A stretch of 64,000 bases of DNA from contig NC_079489.1 of the NCBI RefSeq assembly GCF_020520425.1, forward strand, positions 89,136,810-89,200,809, read 5' to 3'. A program made the position numbers and the translations under genes. The notes under the pieces are model-generated. The model was not told the origin of the DNA. It made no database searches and saw nothing but the letters and a program-made list of their open reading frames with translations. The DNA is from Spinacia oleracea (Eukaryota; Streptophyta; Magnoliopsida; Caryophyllales; Amaranthaceae). Below, one piece after another: positions 1 through 10,689 of the stretch. Position 1 is the stretch's first letter; every line of letters begins with the position of its first letter.

Positions 1-667
1 TTCATAATTTTTAGGGCGAAAAATCGAAAATTTATTATCCAATTGATTTCCGATTTATATGGATTCAAGTCTAGGTCATAAAAATTTAAAATTTATCGTA
101 AATTTACAATTTTTATGGTGGTTTTTAATCATAGGTTTCTAATTAAATTACAATTAATTATGAAAATCAAATTAATTCTAAATTATTCTAATTTTCAACA
201 AATTAATCATAATTACAAATTAGATTGCATAATTAACAAGACTAGGCATTCAAACTTGTTAAACATATGCAATAGGTCAATCAAAAATTCAAGATTTATC
301 AACAAGAATCGCAAATATTTAATTTAACATCTTAAATTTACGAAATTTTGCATTCGAAAAACTAAAACCTTCGAAAAGTCATAGTTAGGCTTCGAATTTG
401 AGAATTCTGGGTTCGGCATAAAAATACTATTTTTGTCAAAATTTTAGAATGCCTTTTACATGCGGAATTGACACAAAAATCACTCAATTCGGATGAGTAA
501 TGAAGAAACTGCCGAAAAACTGCGTACGTATAATTAAATAAACGCAATTTGCAACTAATTAACAATTACGAAAATTAATCACCCCTTTTAATTCTTGCAA
601 ATTTGTAATATTTAACCATGTTCATGCAATTTAGATTATGAAAATAATAAGGGGCTCGTGATACCAC
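1..667 (-). repeat. Copia family 1, internal leader region running off the left edge
   Basis: Reading on the minus strand, this follows an LTR end and a primer-binding site and continues off the window. It is nearly identical to 4731-5399 and clearly related to 25165-25860 and 51530-52219, all of which lie just inside an LTR of the same family. It is AT-rich and non-coding. The short open frames here recur in every copy only because the DNA is repeated. It is therefore the start of the internal region of a second element that shares the LTR at 668-2007. Confidence 0.75.
651..667 (-). promoter_or_regulatory. Primer-binding site (initiator-Met tRNA type)
   Basis: The reverse complement reads GTGGTATCACGAGCCCC directly after the LTR end. 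This matches the usual plant copia primer site TGGTATCAGAGC except for one inserted base. The same site follows the LTRs at 5400, 25164 and 52220. Confidence 0.7.
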
Positions 668-2007
668 TGTTAGGTTATGATACATATGACATTACATGGA
701 TCATGCGGAAACAACCATTAACCCAGGAAACATATTATTTACACATAATCATTTAGCATAGTTTAGATGCATACTCTTTGTTGCGTGCCTTCCCTAGCTG
801 CGCCCGAACCGAACAAGAACAAGTCTTTTAGGACTCCAAGTGTCGTCCCTCCGTAGAAAGTCCACAGCACGTCCGGATCCTCCTTAAGATTGACCAACTA
901 GAATCGCCCTTAAGGTACTCAGAAAATTCGGCACTTTTGGGGCAAGATGGGTGTTTGAATTTTCTCTCAAAAAACTCACTTTTGAATACTTTGAAACTTA
1001 TGTATAAATTATGACCCCTAGGCCTTTATTTATAGAGTTATGGAAAAGGAATCGTAATCCTAGTAGGATGCGAATTAATTGGAATTAGAATTCTACATGA
1101 ATTCTACTTAATCAATTTATCCAATAGGAATAGACATTTAATCATACACTGACTCTTGCAGATTCAGGAATCTCGCATGAGCTCAAACTCACACACACAC
1201 GGCAGCCACAAGGGCTGCCCACGCATGCGAGCAGCAGCCCACGCAGCGCGGCCCACGCATGCGTGGCCTTGTGCGCGCTGGGCTGTGGCGTGCGTGCTTG
1301 CTGGGCGATGGCCTGGCTTCGTGCTGGGCCTTCGTCCGGCAGGCCTCGTCCGATGCTAATTCGTACGATACGCTTCCGATTAAATTTCCATTTCCGGAAT
1401 CTATTTCCGATACGAACAATATTCAATATTTCCGATTCCGGAATTAATTTCCGTTTCGAACAAATATTTAATATTTCCGTTTCCGGAATTATTTTCCGAT
1501 TCCGGTAATATTTCCGATTCTGACAATATTTCCGTTTCCGGCAATATTTCCGATTCTGGTAATATTTCCATTTCCAATAATATTTTCCGATACGTACCAT
1601 GTTTCCGTTTCCGGCAACATCTACGACTTGGATAATATTCATATTTCCGATATGATCCATATTTCCGTTTCCGGCAATATCATCGTTTCCGGAGTATTCA
1701 TTTCTTGCCTGTGACGATCTTAGCTCCCACTGAAACCAAGATCCGTCGGTTCCGAATATTCATAGATGGAGTATTTAATGCCATTAAATACTTGATCCGT
1801 TTACGTACTATTTGTGTGACCCTACGGGTTCAGTCAAGAGTAAGCTGTGGATTAATATCATTAATTCCACTTGAACTGAAGCGGCCTCTAGCTAGGCATT
1901 CAGCTCACTTGATCTCACTGAATTATTAACTTGTTAATTAATACTGAACCGCATTTATTAGACTTAACATAGAATGCATACTTGGACCAAGGGCATTATT
2001 TCCTTCA
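668..2007 (-). repeat. Copia family 1 LTR, shared between two tandem units
   Basis: On the minus strand it begins TGAAGGAAATAATGCCC and ends ATCATAACCTAACA, the same termini as the LTRs at 5400-6809, 23766-25164 and 32582-33980. It is about 1.34 kb, slightly shorter than the 1.4-kb family length. It serves as the 3' LTR of the unit to its right and the 5' LTR of the unit to its left. It contains the 18-bp repeat array of this family at 1375-1690. Confidence 0.85.
1375..1690 (-). repeat. 18-bp tandem array inside LTR
   Basis: Degenerate copies of a unit close to AAATATTGCCGGAATCGG (minus strand) follow each other for about 300 bp. Because the period is a multiple of three, the array reads as hexapeptide repeats of the type KYCRNR in one frame. 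The same array sits at the same LTR position in all other copies of the family in this window. Confidence 0.8.
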
Positions 2008-2522
2008 CCTAGTAGACTTAGGCGATCAAAATATGAACACATAAGATCCACATGGAACCTCAGTGGGACGCCTACCCTCTGTTTAGTGCGAAGGAGCTGA
2101 ACATGTGTTTCTTGGACCTCCATCCTATAACACCTGTTGGGAGAACTAACCTTTAGACCAGACATTGATTCAATCAACTCATGGACGTTCAGGTCCCTGT
2201 CCTCCGTACTTCCACGACAGATATCCCTCAAATTCTTGATGAGCGTAAAAGGTTCATAGGCTACAAACCTTTTAGCCCAATCATCAGGGATATTGTTCAG
2301 CATGAGACTCATAACCTTTTTGAGATCCGCATCCCAGGCGTAAAATCTCTCAGGGGTCATGTCTCTGGCATAGTAGCTTGGCATGGGATGTGACAGTACA
2401 TACTCAAGTCCATTGAGTTTGACTATTTCAACTAGCTTAGCTTCCCATTCAAGAAAATTTGTCAGGTTTAGCTTGACCATAAGCTCAGAACCCATGATGA
2501 TGTTTTGATTGTTGTTTGCCAT
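1938..2522 (-). pseudogene. Truncated copia gag fused to the LTR
   Basis: An open frame starts MANNNQNIIMGSELMVKLN at 2522 and contains a copia-type gag (UBN2-like) core: the stretch LTNFLEWEAKLVEIVKLNG, then a DDWAK segment, then YFDRLSLLG near the end. At 2007 the frame passes directly into the 3' LTR (EGNNALGPS is LTR sequence) and stops at 1938. The C-terminal gag zinc knuckle, all of pol and the polypurine tract are missing, so the deletion joins gag to the LTR with no spacer. About 170 gag residues remain. The gag identity is fairly sure; function is unlikely beyond possible packaging by a relative. Confidence 0.7.
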
Positions 2523-2564
2523 ATTAAAACTACAATTGAAAAGAATAAACAAATAAATAACCAT

Positions 2565-4069
2565 TCACAGTTTCTCTTAATAAACTTAAATTCTAGCATA
2601 CATGCATAATTCAATGTTTATTAAGCATTTTATTCAAGTTATGTGTTCCGGCAGGTGTGAATAAAATGATTCCAAGATCCTAAAATCATTGAAGAACTAA
2701 GCACAGTTTGTCGACTTAATCCTAGAACATCTTAGGTAAGCAAAAGCCTTTTGCTAATAGTCTAGAAACTATTCTTGGTTGATAGGTACGTCTAAGAACT
2801 TATTAGGTAAACCTATCGATTTTGCCACGACATAAAAGGACTCCTTACTTATATCGTTGAGTTTCACCAAAACTAACATGTACTCACAATTATTTGTGTA
2901 CCTTGCCCCTTTAGGACCAATAAGTAACACCTCGCTGAGCGAAAACTATTACTAGATTGATGTAAAGGATATCCAAGCAAGTGTATATTTTGGCATGGCA
3001 CCTTTTAACTCAATTTTTAAGTTTGGAACTTAAAGCTCTTACTATGTTGGTTAGATTTTAAGTGAACTAAAATCCTTAATCATGCAACATAATCAAGCTT
3101 TTGATCTCATGCATTTTAAGACATATTTAAAAGCAATAAATAACTTAAAACATGCATAAGATATTTGTGATCTAGTATGGCCCGACTTCATCTTGAAGCT
3201 TTAACTTCAAAGTCCGTCTTGAAAATCTCCGTGGGAGGCACCATTTTCTTCAAATAGGATAAGCTATAACTAATTACAACTATTTGATGGTACGCAGACC
3301 ATATTTGAATTGAAAAATAACTTTGGTACTTCAGACCAATTACATTCAAATTAATGGCACGCAGACCATATTTTCTATCCTATTTGGGCCATACTAGTCA
3401 CTTCATAACCTGCAAAACAGTACATATACAATATATACCATTCACCCATTCATTATCATGAATGGCCCACATAGCTGGTTAGTAAAACACATTATGCATC
3501 ACGTAAACATTTGCAGCAATTAATCAAGGGCACCAATAATCTACCAATTATTCAGTCCTTATTAATTCTAATCAAGTTGTTTTAACCTTAAGGATTTGTA
3601 GACCTAATCAAGAGTTTATGACTAAAAAGCGCTCCCACTTAAACCAATAAATTCATATGCTTTACCAATTTTAAACATAAAAATGTATTTCTAGTCTAAC
3701 CGGAAACATACAAATTTAATTAAAATTTAAAGCTCATATAAATTTATAATTGAATCCAAAAAGTTTAATTTAATTTCAGTCGTTATTTAAATTAATTCAT
3801 GATTTTAATTTTAGTAAAATAATTAGAATAAATAACATTTATTATAATTACAATATTCAAAATTAAAATCCAAGAAAATAATTTAAATTATTAATTTTAA
3901 AATTAATTAAAATTACGTGAACTGAAATTTTCAAATTAAACATTCAAAACGATCTAATCGTAACGCAAACACCCTACGCATTGCACGCCCATGGGCCGCT
4001 CGCACACAGCCATCGCTGGCCATGTGCGCGCAGCCCATGCGCTCGTCGCATAGCTGCTGCATTTCCATC
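2565..4069 (-). repeat. Copia family 1 non-coding internal region
   Basis: AT-rich, with no coding frame of note. Its reverse complement aligns by eye with 26380-27700 of the complete plus-strand copy and with 50493-51000 plus 42128-42669 of the LINE-split copy. It includes the recurring stretches around GGGCCATACTAG and TGGTCTGCG. It lies between the leader and gag on the minus strand. Confidence 0.65.
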
Positions 4070-4345
4070 GCAAGCCATCGCACGCTGCGCGCGCGCCAGC
4101 GCTCGTCGCACGCGAGCCATCGCTCGCAGTGCGCGCGAGCCATCGCTCGCTGTGCGCGCGACATCGCTCGCTGTGCGTGCGAGCCATCGCTCGCTGGGCG
4201 CGCGACATCGCTCGCTGGGCGCGCGACATCGCTCGCTGTGCGTGCGAGCCATCGCTCGCTGGGCGCGCGACATAGCTCGCTGGGCGCGCGACATAGCTCG
4301 CTGGGCGCGCGACATCGCTCGCTGTGCGCGCGAGCAATGCTGGGC
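4070..4345. repeat. GC-rich ~21-bp minisatellite in copia leader
   Basis: Units close to CATCGCTCGCTGGGCGCGCGA (21 bp) and a slightly longer GTGCGTGCGAGC variant repeat about a dozen times. The array creates long overlapping open frames rich in Ser, Arg and Ala on both strands, which I treat as compositional. The matching positions in other copies (25950-26330 and 51040-51430) are GC-rich but not clearly arrayed, so the expansion is private to this copy. Confidence 0.75.
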
Positions 4346-5399
4346 GCAGCGCTCGTGGCACGCGAGCTTGCGCTCGCTGCGCGCGAGGCTGCGCGCTCTT
4401 GCGCGAGGCAGTGCGCGTTGTGGCGCAGCTCGCTTGCTGCCCACACGCGACTGCCTTGGCTCGCCCTTCGCCCATGCCCATTCGTCCATTGCTCGTGGCC
4501 CACGACATAAGGCAGGGCTGCTGCCTTGTGCACGTGCACCATGCCTTGCTCATTGCATTCGTGCCGCACGGGCGACGAGCTCCCTTGCTCGTCGTCGCAT
4601 GCCCGCACTATACAACACCCCTTAAGGGTAACACGAAGCGTCCATTGCTTTGTGCGTGCAAGTTATATGAACGAATCGCATAAAAAATTTAAAATTTATA
4701 AAATTAATGACAAATTAATAAATATTATTAATTTCATAATTTTAGGGCGAAAAATCGAAAATTTATTATCCAATTGATTTCCGATTGTTATGGATTCAAG
4801 TCTAGGTCATAAAAATTTAAAATTTATCATAAATTTACAATTTTTATGGTGGTTTTTAATCATAGGTTTCTAATTAAATTATAATTAATTATGAAAATCA
4901 AATTAATTCTAAATTATTCTAATTTTCAACAAATTAATCATAATTACAAATTAGATTGCATAATTAACAAGGCTAGGCATTCAAACTTGTTAAACATATA
5001 CAGTAGGTCAATCAAAAATTCAAGATTTATCAACAAGAATCGCAAATATTTAATTAAACATCTTAAATTTACGAAATTTTGCATTCGAAAAACTAAAACC
5101 TTCGAAAAGTCATAGTTAGGCTTCGAATTTGAGAATTCTGGGTTCGGCAGAAAAATACTGTTTTTGTCAAAATTTTAGAATGCCTTTTACATGCGAAATT
5201 GACACAAAAATCACTCGATTTGGATGAGTAACGAAGAAACTGCCGAAAAACTGCGTACGTATAATTAAATAAACGCAATTTGCAATTAATTAACAATTAC
5301 GAAAATTAATCACCCCTTTTAATTCTTGCAAATTTGTAATATTTAACCATGTTCATGCAATTTTAGATTATGAAAATAATAAGGGGCTCGTGATACCAC
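4346..5399 (-). repeat. Copia family 1 GC-rich leader and PBS region
   Basis: The rest of the GC-rich block (to about 4620) is followed by the AT-rich leader and a primer-binding site at 5383-5399. The part 4731-5399 is a near-exact direct repeat of 1-667. No gene is seen. Confidence 0.7.
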
Positions 5400-6809
5400 T
5401 GTTAGGTTATGATACATATGATATTACATAAATCATGCGGAAACAACCATTAACCCAGGATTACATATTATTTACACATAATCATATAGCATAATTTAGA
5501 TGCATACTCTTTGTTGCGTGCCCTCCCTAGCTGCGCCCGAACCGAGCAAGAACAAGTCTTTAGGACTCCAAGTGTCGTCCCTCCGTAGATAGTCCACAGC
5601 ACGTCCGGATCCGCCTTAAGATTGACCAACTAGAATCGCCCTTAAGGTACTAGAATTTTCGGCACTTTTGAGCAAGATGTGTGGCTGAATTTTTCTCTCA
5701 AAAACTCACTTTGAATACTTAAAAACTCGTTATAAATTGTGAACCCAGGCCACATATTTATAGGGGTATGGAAAGGGAATTGGAATCCTATTCAGATACA
5801 AATTAATTAAACCTAGAATCCTACAAGAACTCTAATTTAATTAATTTATCAAATAGAATTAGGAATTTAATCATTAACCGAACTCTGCACGTTTTAGGAA
5901 ACGTGCACGAACACAAACACTTACGCACACACACACGGCAGCCTCGATGGGCCGCCCATGCGTGCGTGCGAGCAGCAGCCCACGCAGCGAGGCCTGCGCG
6001 AGCCACAAGCCCACGCAAGCACCCGCGCGCGCTGCGCGCGCTGTGCGCGCTGCCACGGCCTGCTGGGCCTGGCGTGGCTGTTTGTGTGGCGCGCTTGGCT
6101 TGCTGGGCGATGGCCTGGCTTCGTGCTGGGCCCTCGTCCGGCAGGCCTCGTCCGATGCTTATTCGTACGATACGCTTCCGATTAAATTTCCGATTCCGGA
6201 ATTCATTTCCGATACGAACAATATTTAACATTTCCGATTCCGGAATTAATTTCCGTTTCGAACAAATATTTAATATTTCCGTTTCCGGAATTATTTTCCG
6301 ATTCCGGTAATATTTCCGATTCTGACAATATTTCCGTTTCCGGCAATATTTCCGATTCTGGTAATATTTCCATTTCCGATAATATTTTCCGATACGTACC
6401 ATGTTTCTGTTTCCGGCAACATCTACGACTTGGATAATATTTATATTTCCGATACGATCCATATTTCCGTTTCCGGCAATATCATCGTTTCCGGAGTATT
6501 CATTTCTTGCCTGTGACGATCTCAGCTCCCACTGAAACCAAGATCCGTCGATTCCGAATATCCATAGATAGAGTATTTAATGCCATTAAATACTTGATCC
6601 GTTTACGTACTATTTGTGTGACCCTACGGGTTCAGTCAAGAGTAAGCTGTGGATTAATATCATTAATTCCACTTGAACTGAAGCGGCCTCTAGCTAGGCA
6701 TTCAGCTCACTTGATCTCACTGAATTATTAACTTGTTAATTAATACTGAACCGCATTTATTAGACTTATCATAGAATGCATACTTGGACCAAGGGCATTA
6801 TTTCCTTCA
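5400..6809 (-). repeat. Copia family 1 5' LTR
   Basis: 1,410 bp, with the family termini TG...CA (TGTTAGG / TTTCCTTCA on the plus strand). It carries the 18-bp array at about 6175-6495 and a GC-rich block at 5930-6130. The next five bases, CAAAG at 6810-6814, should be one half of the target-site duplication, but its partner would lie left of the window. Confidence 0.85.
6175..6495 (-). repeat. 18-bp tandem array inside LTR
   Basis: The same array as at 1375-1690, with unit close to AAATATTGCCGGAATCGG on the minus strand. It keeps a minus-strand frame of 213 codons open (5821-6462). Confidence 0.75.
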
Positions 6810-7192
6810 CAAAGGACATGTGTTGGAAGCCAACCACACAACAAAGTAATAACCAATTGTCGGGCCATACTGACGAATTTCCAGCGCGTAAAAAGAATGA
6901 AACAACGTCTTGTATCATTCATAGGAGTACAAGTTTTCCGGCAAGACTCCCCCCATGTTCATACTCGAGGTATATACGCTCCAAGAGATTTGAAACTTGT
7001 TCGGGTTGCACTTTACGTTTATTAATATTTTGTTCACAAAGCCGACTCAAGACATAGTCAAGCAAGGCATTTAATGAACGGACAACCAAACAAGACTCCC
7101 TTTTTAATTCATTAGGACTTGTGATCAATCATTCAAGACGCAAGTGAATTTACTCCCATTGTTCCTTCTCAACACTTGTTGAGTATCCACGG
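6810..7192 (-). repeat. Gypsy-type LTR copy, part 1 (interrupted)
   Basis: This stretch matches about 16625-17000 of the solo LTR at 15990-18816, for example the CATAGGAGTACAAG and GCACTTTACGTTTATTAATA segments. It was cut on the left by the copia insertion and on the right by the CACTA insertion at 7193. It resumes at 13149. Confidence 0.75.
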
Positions 7193-7545
7193 CACTAGTA
7201 GAAAAAACCCTTATTGCAGCGGGCTTTTAGACCCCTGTTGCAGCGTACATCGTATGCTGCAACTGGGGGGCCTGCAACAAGTCTGAACTTGTTGCAGCGT
7301 ACAAGTTCGCTGCAAAAAGTGATTTGTTGCAGCGGGCTTTTATATGTACGCTGCAACAAGTGCCAAAAAATTGGCAAAATTTTGGACTTGTTGCAGCGTA
7401 CATATAAAAGCCCGCTGCAACAGACTCAACTTTTTGCAGCGTACATTTATTTGTACGCTGCAACAAGTCTGAATTTTTGCGAAATTTTTTTCCCTTGTTG
7501 CAGCGTACAACATATATGTACGCTGCAAAAAAGCACTTTTGGGGG
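7193..7545. repeat. CACTA left terminal and subterminal repeats
   Basis: Terminal inverted repeat followed by about ten copies, direct and inverted, of short motifs such as TTGCAGCGTACA and GTACGCTGCAAC. They often pair into small palindromes (AGCCCGCTGCAAC against GTTGCAGCGGGCT). Such arrays are the usual binding sites for CACTA transposases. Confidence 0.85.
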
Positions 7546-7769
7546 GAAAATTCTAATTTTGTTTAGGGATACGTAGAGTGCCTTGCACCAAATATAGAAA
7601 CCTGTCAAAACAATAATAGAATAACGCAACCTGTAAAACAAATATAAAAACAACAACTGGAGTTTTGTATACTATATATCCCAAAACCAAAGTGCACATA
7701 TTACATTTAAATATATGTTCCAATTTCAACATAAACATACATTTTAATATAAAATTTATTCTATAACAA

Positions 7770-7891
7770 CTAAACCAACTCGATCAAGCGCGCTAAAGCC
7801 AATAATAAATACTTGTTGGTAAAAAACTTAGCCCATTGCTCACGAACCACATCAAATTCCTCGCATAAGGCGCAATCCTCGGAGTGTAGAC
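7770..7891 (-). pseudogene. Terminal exon of a Ulp1-like (C48) protease gene of CACTA type
   Basis: Reading down from an acceptor (TTTTGTAAAG) at 7892, the exon encodes LHSEDCALCEEFDVVREQW, then AKFF, and ends at a TAG at 7770-7772. The pattern of acidic residues followed by a V(R)EQWAKFF block matches the terminal exon of the second CACTA at 38156-38251 (DEIRDKWESYF). In plants, the C-terminal half of many CACTA and MULE accessory proteins is a Ulp1 cysteine protease domain. Here the catalytic exons are gone and only the tail remains, just downstream of the tandem array. The assignment rests on the comparison inside this window and on position. Confidence 0.55.
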
Positions 7892-7959
7892 CTTTACAAA
7901 AACAGAAATTTAAATTAAACATTAGATTAAATACAAATTAAATATCACATTTTAACATT

Positions 7960-10350
7960 CAAGAAACTAATGACAATGTCCTAATAGTCTAAAATGAGTC
8001 CTTAGGTTCTTTAGTTCAAAGTTAGGAGCGAAAATGTCATTTTAGCCTAAATATGACCTATAACGACCCAATGAGCCTATAGGTGCATAAATAGATTGGA
8101 ACGAGTCTTAGATCGTTAAAATTATGCATATTAAACATGTAATAAGTTTTAAATGAGTCCTTAGGTTCTTTATTTTAAAGTTGGGAGCGAAAATGCCTTA
8201 TTTTAGCCTAGATATGACCTATAACGATCAAACAAGCATTAAATGGGTATAAGTAGATTAGAATAAGTCCTAGAAACTCAAAACTAAGCTTATTAATCAT
8301 ATAATAATTTAAAAATGAGTCCTTAGGTTCTTAAGTTCAAAGTTGGGAGCGAAAATGTCATTTTAGCCTAAATATGACCTAAAACGACACAATAAGCCTT
8401 AAATATGCATAAATGGATTGGAACTTGTCGTATAAAGTTAAAATTATGCATATTAAACATGTATTAAGTTTAAAATGCGTGCTTAGGTTCTTTATTTTAA
8501 AGTTAGGAGCGAAAATGCCTCATTTTAGCCTAAATATGACCTATAACTATCAAACAAGCATTAAATGTGCATAAACAGATTAGAATAAGTCTTAGAAACT
8601 TAAACTAAGCATATTTATCATATAATAAGTTTAAAATGAGTCATTAGGTTCTTAAGTTCAAAGTTGGGAGCGAAAATGTCATTTTAGCCTAAATATGACC
8701 TATAACGACACAATGAGCCTTAAATGTGCATAAATGGATTGGAATAAGTCCTAGAAAGTTAAAACTAGAATATAAAACATTTAGTAGGTTTAAAATGAGT
8801 CCTTAGGTTCTTTAGTTCATAGTTGGGAGCGAAAATGTCATTTTAGCCTAAATATGACCTACAACGACCTAATGAGCCTTAAAGGTGCATAAATAGATTG
8901 GAACGAGTCTTATAAAGTTAAAATTATGCATATTAAACATGTATTAAGTTTAAAATGAGTGCTTAGGTTCTTTATTTTAAAGTTAGGAGCGAAAATGCCT
9001 CATTTTAGCCTAAATATGACCTATAACTATCAAACAAGCATTAAATGGGTATAAGTAGATTAGAATAAGTCTTAGAAACTTAAAACTAAGCATATTTATC
9101 ATATAATAAGTTTAAAATGAGTCATTAGGTTCTTAAGTTCAAAGTTGGGAGCGAAAATGTCATTTTAGCCTAAATATGACCTATAACGACACAATGAGCC
9201 TTAAATGTGCATAAATGGATTGGAATGAGTCCTAGAAAGTTAAAAATAAGCATATAAAACATTTAGTAAGTTTAAAATGAGTCCTTAGGTTCTTTGGTTC
9301 ATAGTTGGGAGCGAAAATGTCATTTTAGCCTAAATATGACCTATAACGACACAATGAGCCTTAAATGTGCATAAATGGATTGGAATGAGTCCTAGAAAGT
9401 TAAAAATAAGCATATAAAACATTTAGTAAGTTTAAAATGAGTCCTTAGGTTCTTTGGTTCATAGTTGGGAGCGAAAATGTCATTTTAGCCTAAATATGTC
9501 CTATAACGACCAAACAAGCCTTAAATGTGTATAAGTAGTTAGATTAAGTCTTAGAAACTTAAAACTAAGCATATTAATCATGTAATATGTTTAAAATAAG
9601 TCCTTAGGTTCTTTATTTTAAAGTTGGGATCGAAAATGCCTTATTTTATCCTAAATATGACCTATAACGATAAAACAAGCATTAAATGTGCATAAATAGA
9701 TTATAATAAGTCTTAGAAACTTAAAACTAAGCATATTTATCATATAATAAGTTTAAAATGAGTCATTAGGTTCTTAAGTTCAAAGTTGGGAGCGAAAATG
9801 TCATTTTAGCCTAAATATGACCTATAACGACACAATGAGCCTTAAATGTGCATAAATGGATTGGAATGAGTCCTAGAAAGTTAAAAATAATCATATGAAT
9901 CATGTAATAAGTTTGAAATTAGTTTTTAAGTTCGTTAGATCAAAGTTGGGAGCGAAAATGTCATTTTAGCCTAAATATGACCTATAACGGCCAAAGAAGT
10001 CATGAATGTGCATAAATAGATTGGATTAAGTCTTGTAAAGTTAAAACTAATCATATAAAACATTTAATATGTTTAAAATGAGTCCTAAGGTTCTTTATTT
10101 TATATTTGGGAGCAAAAAAGCCTCATTTTAGCCTAATATGACCTATAACGACCAAACAAGCCTTAAATTTGCATAAGTAGATTGGAATGAGTGTTAGAAA
10201 GTTAAAACTATTCATATTAAACATGTAATAAGTATAAAATGAGTCCTTAGGTTCTTTAGTTCAAAGTTGGGAGGGAAAATGCTTCATTTTAGCCTTAATA
10301 TGACCTATAACGACCCAATAAGCCTTAAATGTGAATAAATAGATTGAAAT
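7960..10350. repeat. ~160-bp tandem array, about 15 units, in CACTA
   Basis: Units recur every ~160 bp, marked by GGGAGCGAAAATG near 8027, 8186, 8345, 8508, 8668, 8826, 8988, 9148, 9308, 9468, 9628, 9788, 9948, 10108 and 10268. Two subtypes alternate irregularly: one has GTCATTTTAGCC with AACGAC, the other GCC(T/C)(T/C)ATTTTAGCC with CAAACAAGCATT. Units at 9148 and 9308 are almost identical, showing recent duplication. The shared words AGTCCTTAGGTTCTT and ATATGACCTATAACGA link it to the array at 37180-37945 in the other CACTA element. Confidence 0.92.
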
Positions 10351-10689
10351 GAGTATAAAGATGTCCAGTTTGTCGTTCCTGCAGTACCCAAAAGTAAACA
10401 AAATCACAAGTGTATCAGAAATGTATATCCAGTATCCAGCTTTCAAATGATACACTCAACAACAGCCAAAGGTGAAAGATTAGAACATTATTAAGTAGTT
10501 TTCGACAAGCAGAATCCAAATTTATTTCTAGGATACACGCATATAGAGATAATATGAATTACCAATATGAAAATTGTTAAATGAGAATAGGAGTGATTCT
10601 CTTTCTTTAATTTCTGAACAGCAATTAAATGTTGCACATGGATATACCAAAGTGATAATCTGCTGATTAGTATAACAAAAACTACTTAC
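10351..10689. other. CACTA internal spacer
   Basis: AT-rich sequence between the tandem array and the porin fragment. I see no coding frame or recognisable repeat. It may be intron sequence captured with the porin gene. Confidence 0.4.

Larger units (their letters stand above)
668..6809 (-). mobile_element. Internally deleted Ty1/copia element (LTR-internal-LTR)
   Basis: The 5' LTR is 5400-6809, the internal region 2008-5399 and the 3' LTR 668-2007. The interior holds a primer-binding site, a leader, a GC-rich block and a truncated gag. It has no protease, integrase, reverse transcriptase or polypurine tract. A further internal region continues past the left LTR, so the structure is LTR-internal-LTR-internal. 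Unequal recombination between neighbouring copies would give this; so would insertion of one unit beside another. The flank at 6810 is the gypsy LTR that the copia cluster entered. Confidence 0.75.

Noticed and set aside
1142..1660. A 172-codon frame as an ordinary host gene.
   Set aside because: It lies wholly inside an LTR and recurs in the other LTR copies, so it is not a host gene; it is discussed as an LTR feature instead.
3931..4625. Long overlapping frames (160-225 codons) on both strands in the GC-rich block.
   Set aside because: They result from a 21-bp repeat (divisible by three) and high GC; other copies of the same retrotransposon do not keep them.
7960..10350. Could the regular ~160-bp array be a CRISPR array or centromeric satellite?
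   Set aside because: Units are contiguous without unique spacers, the array is small, and it lies inside a transposon with defined ends. It is a transposon-internal tandem repeat.
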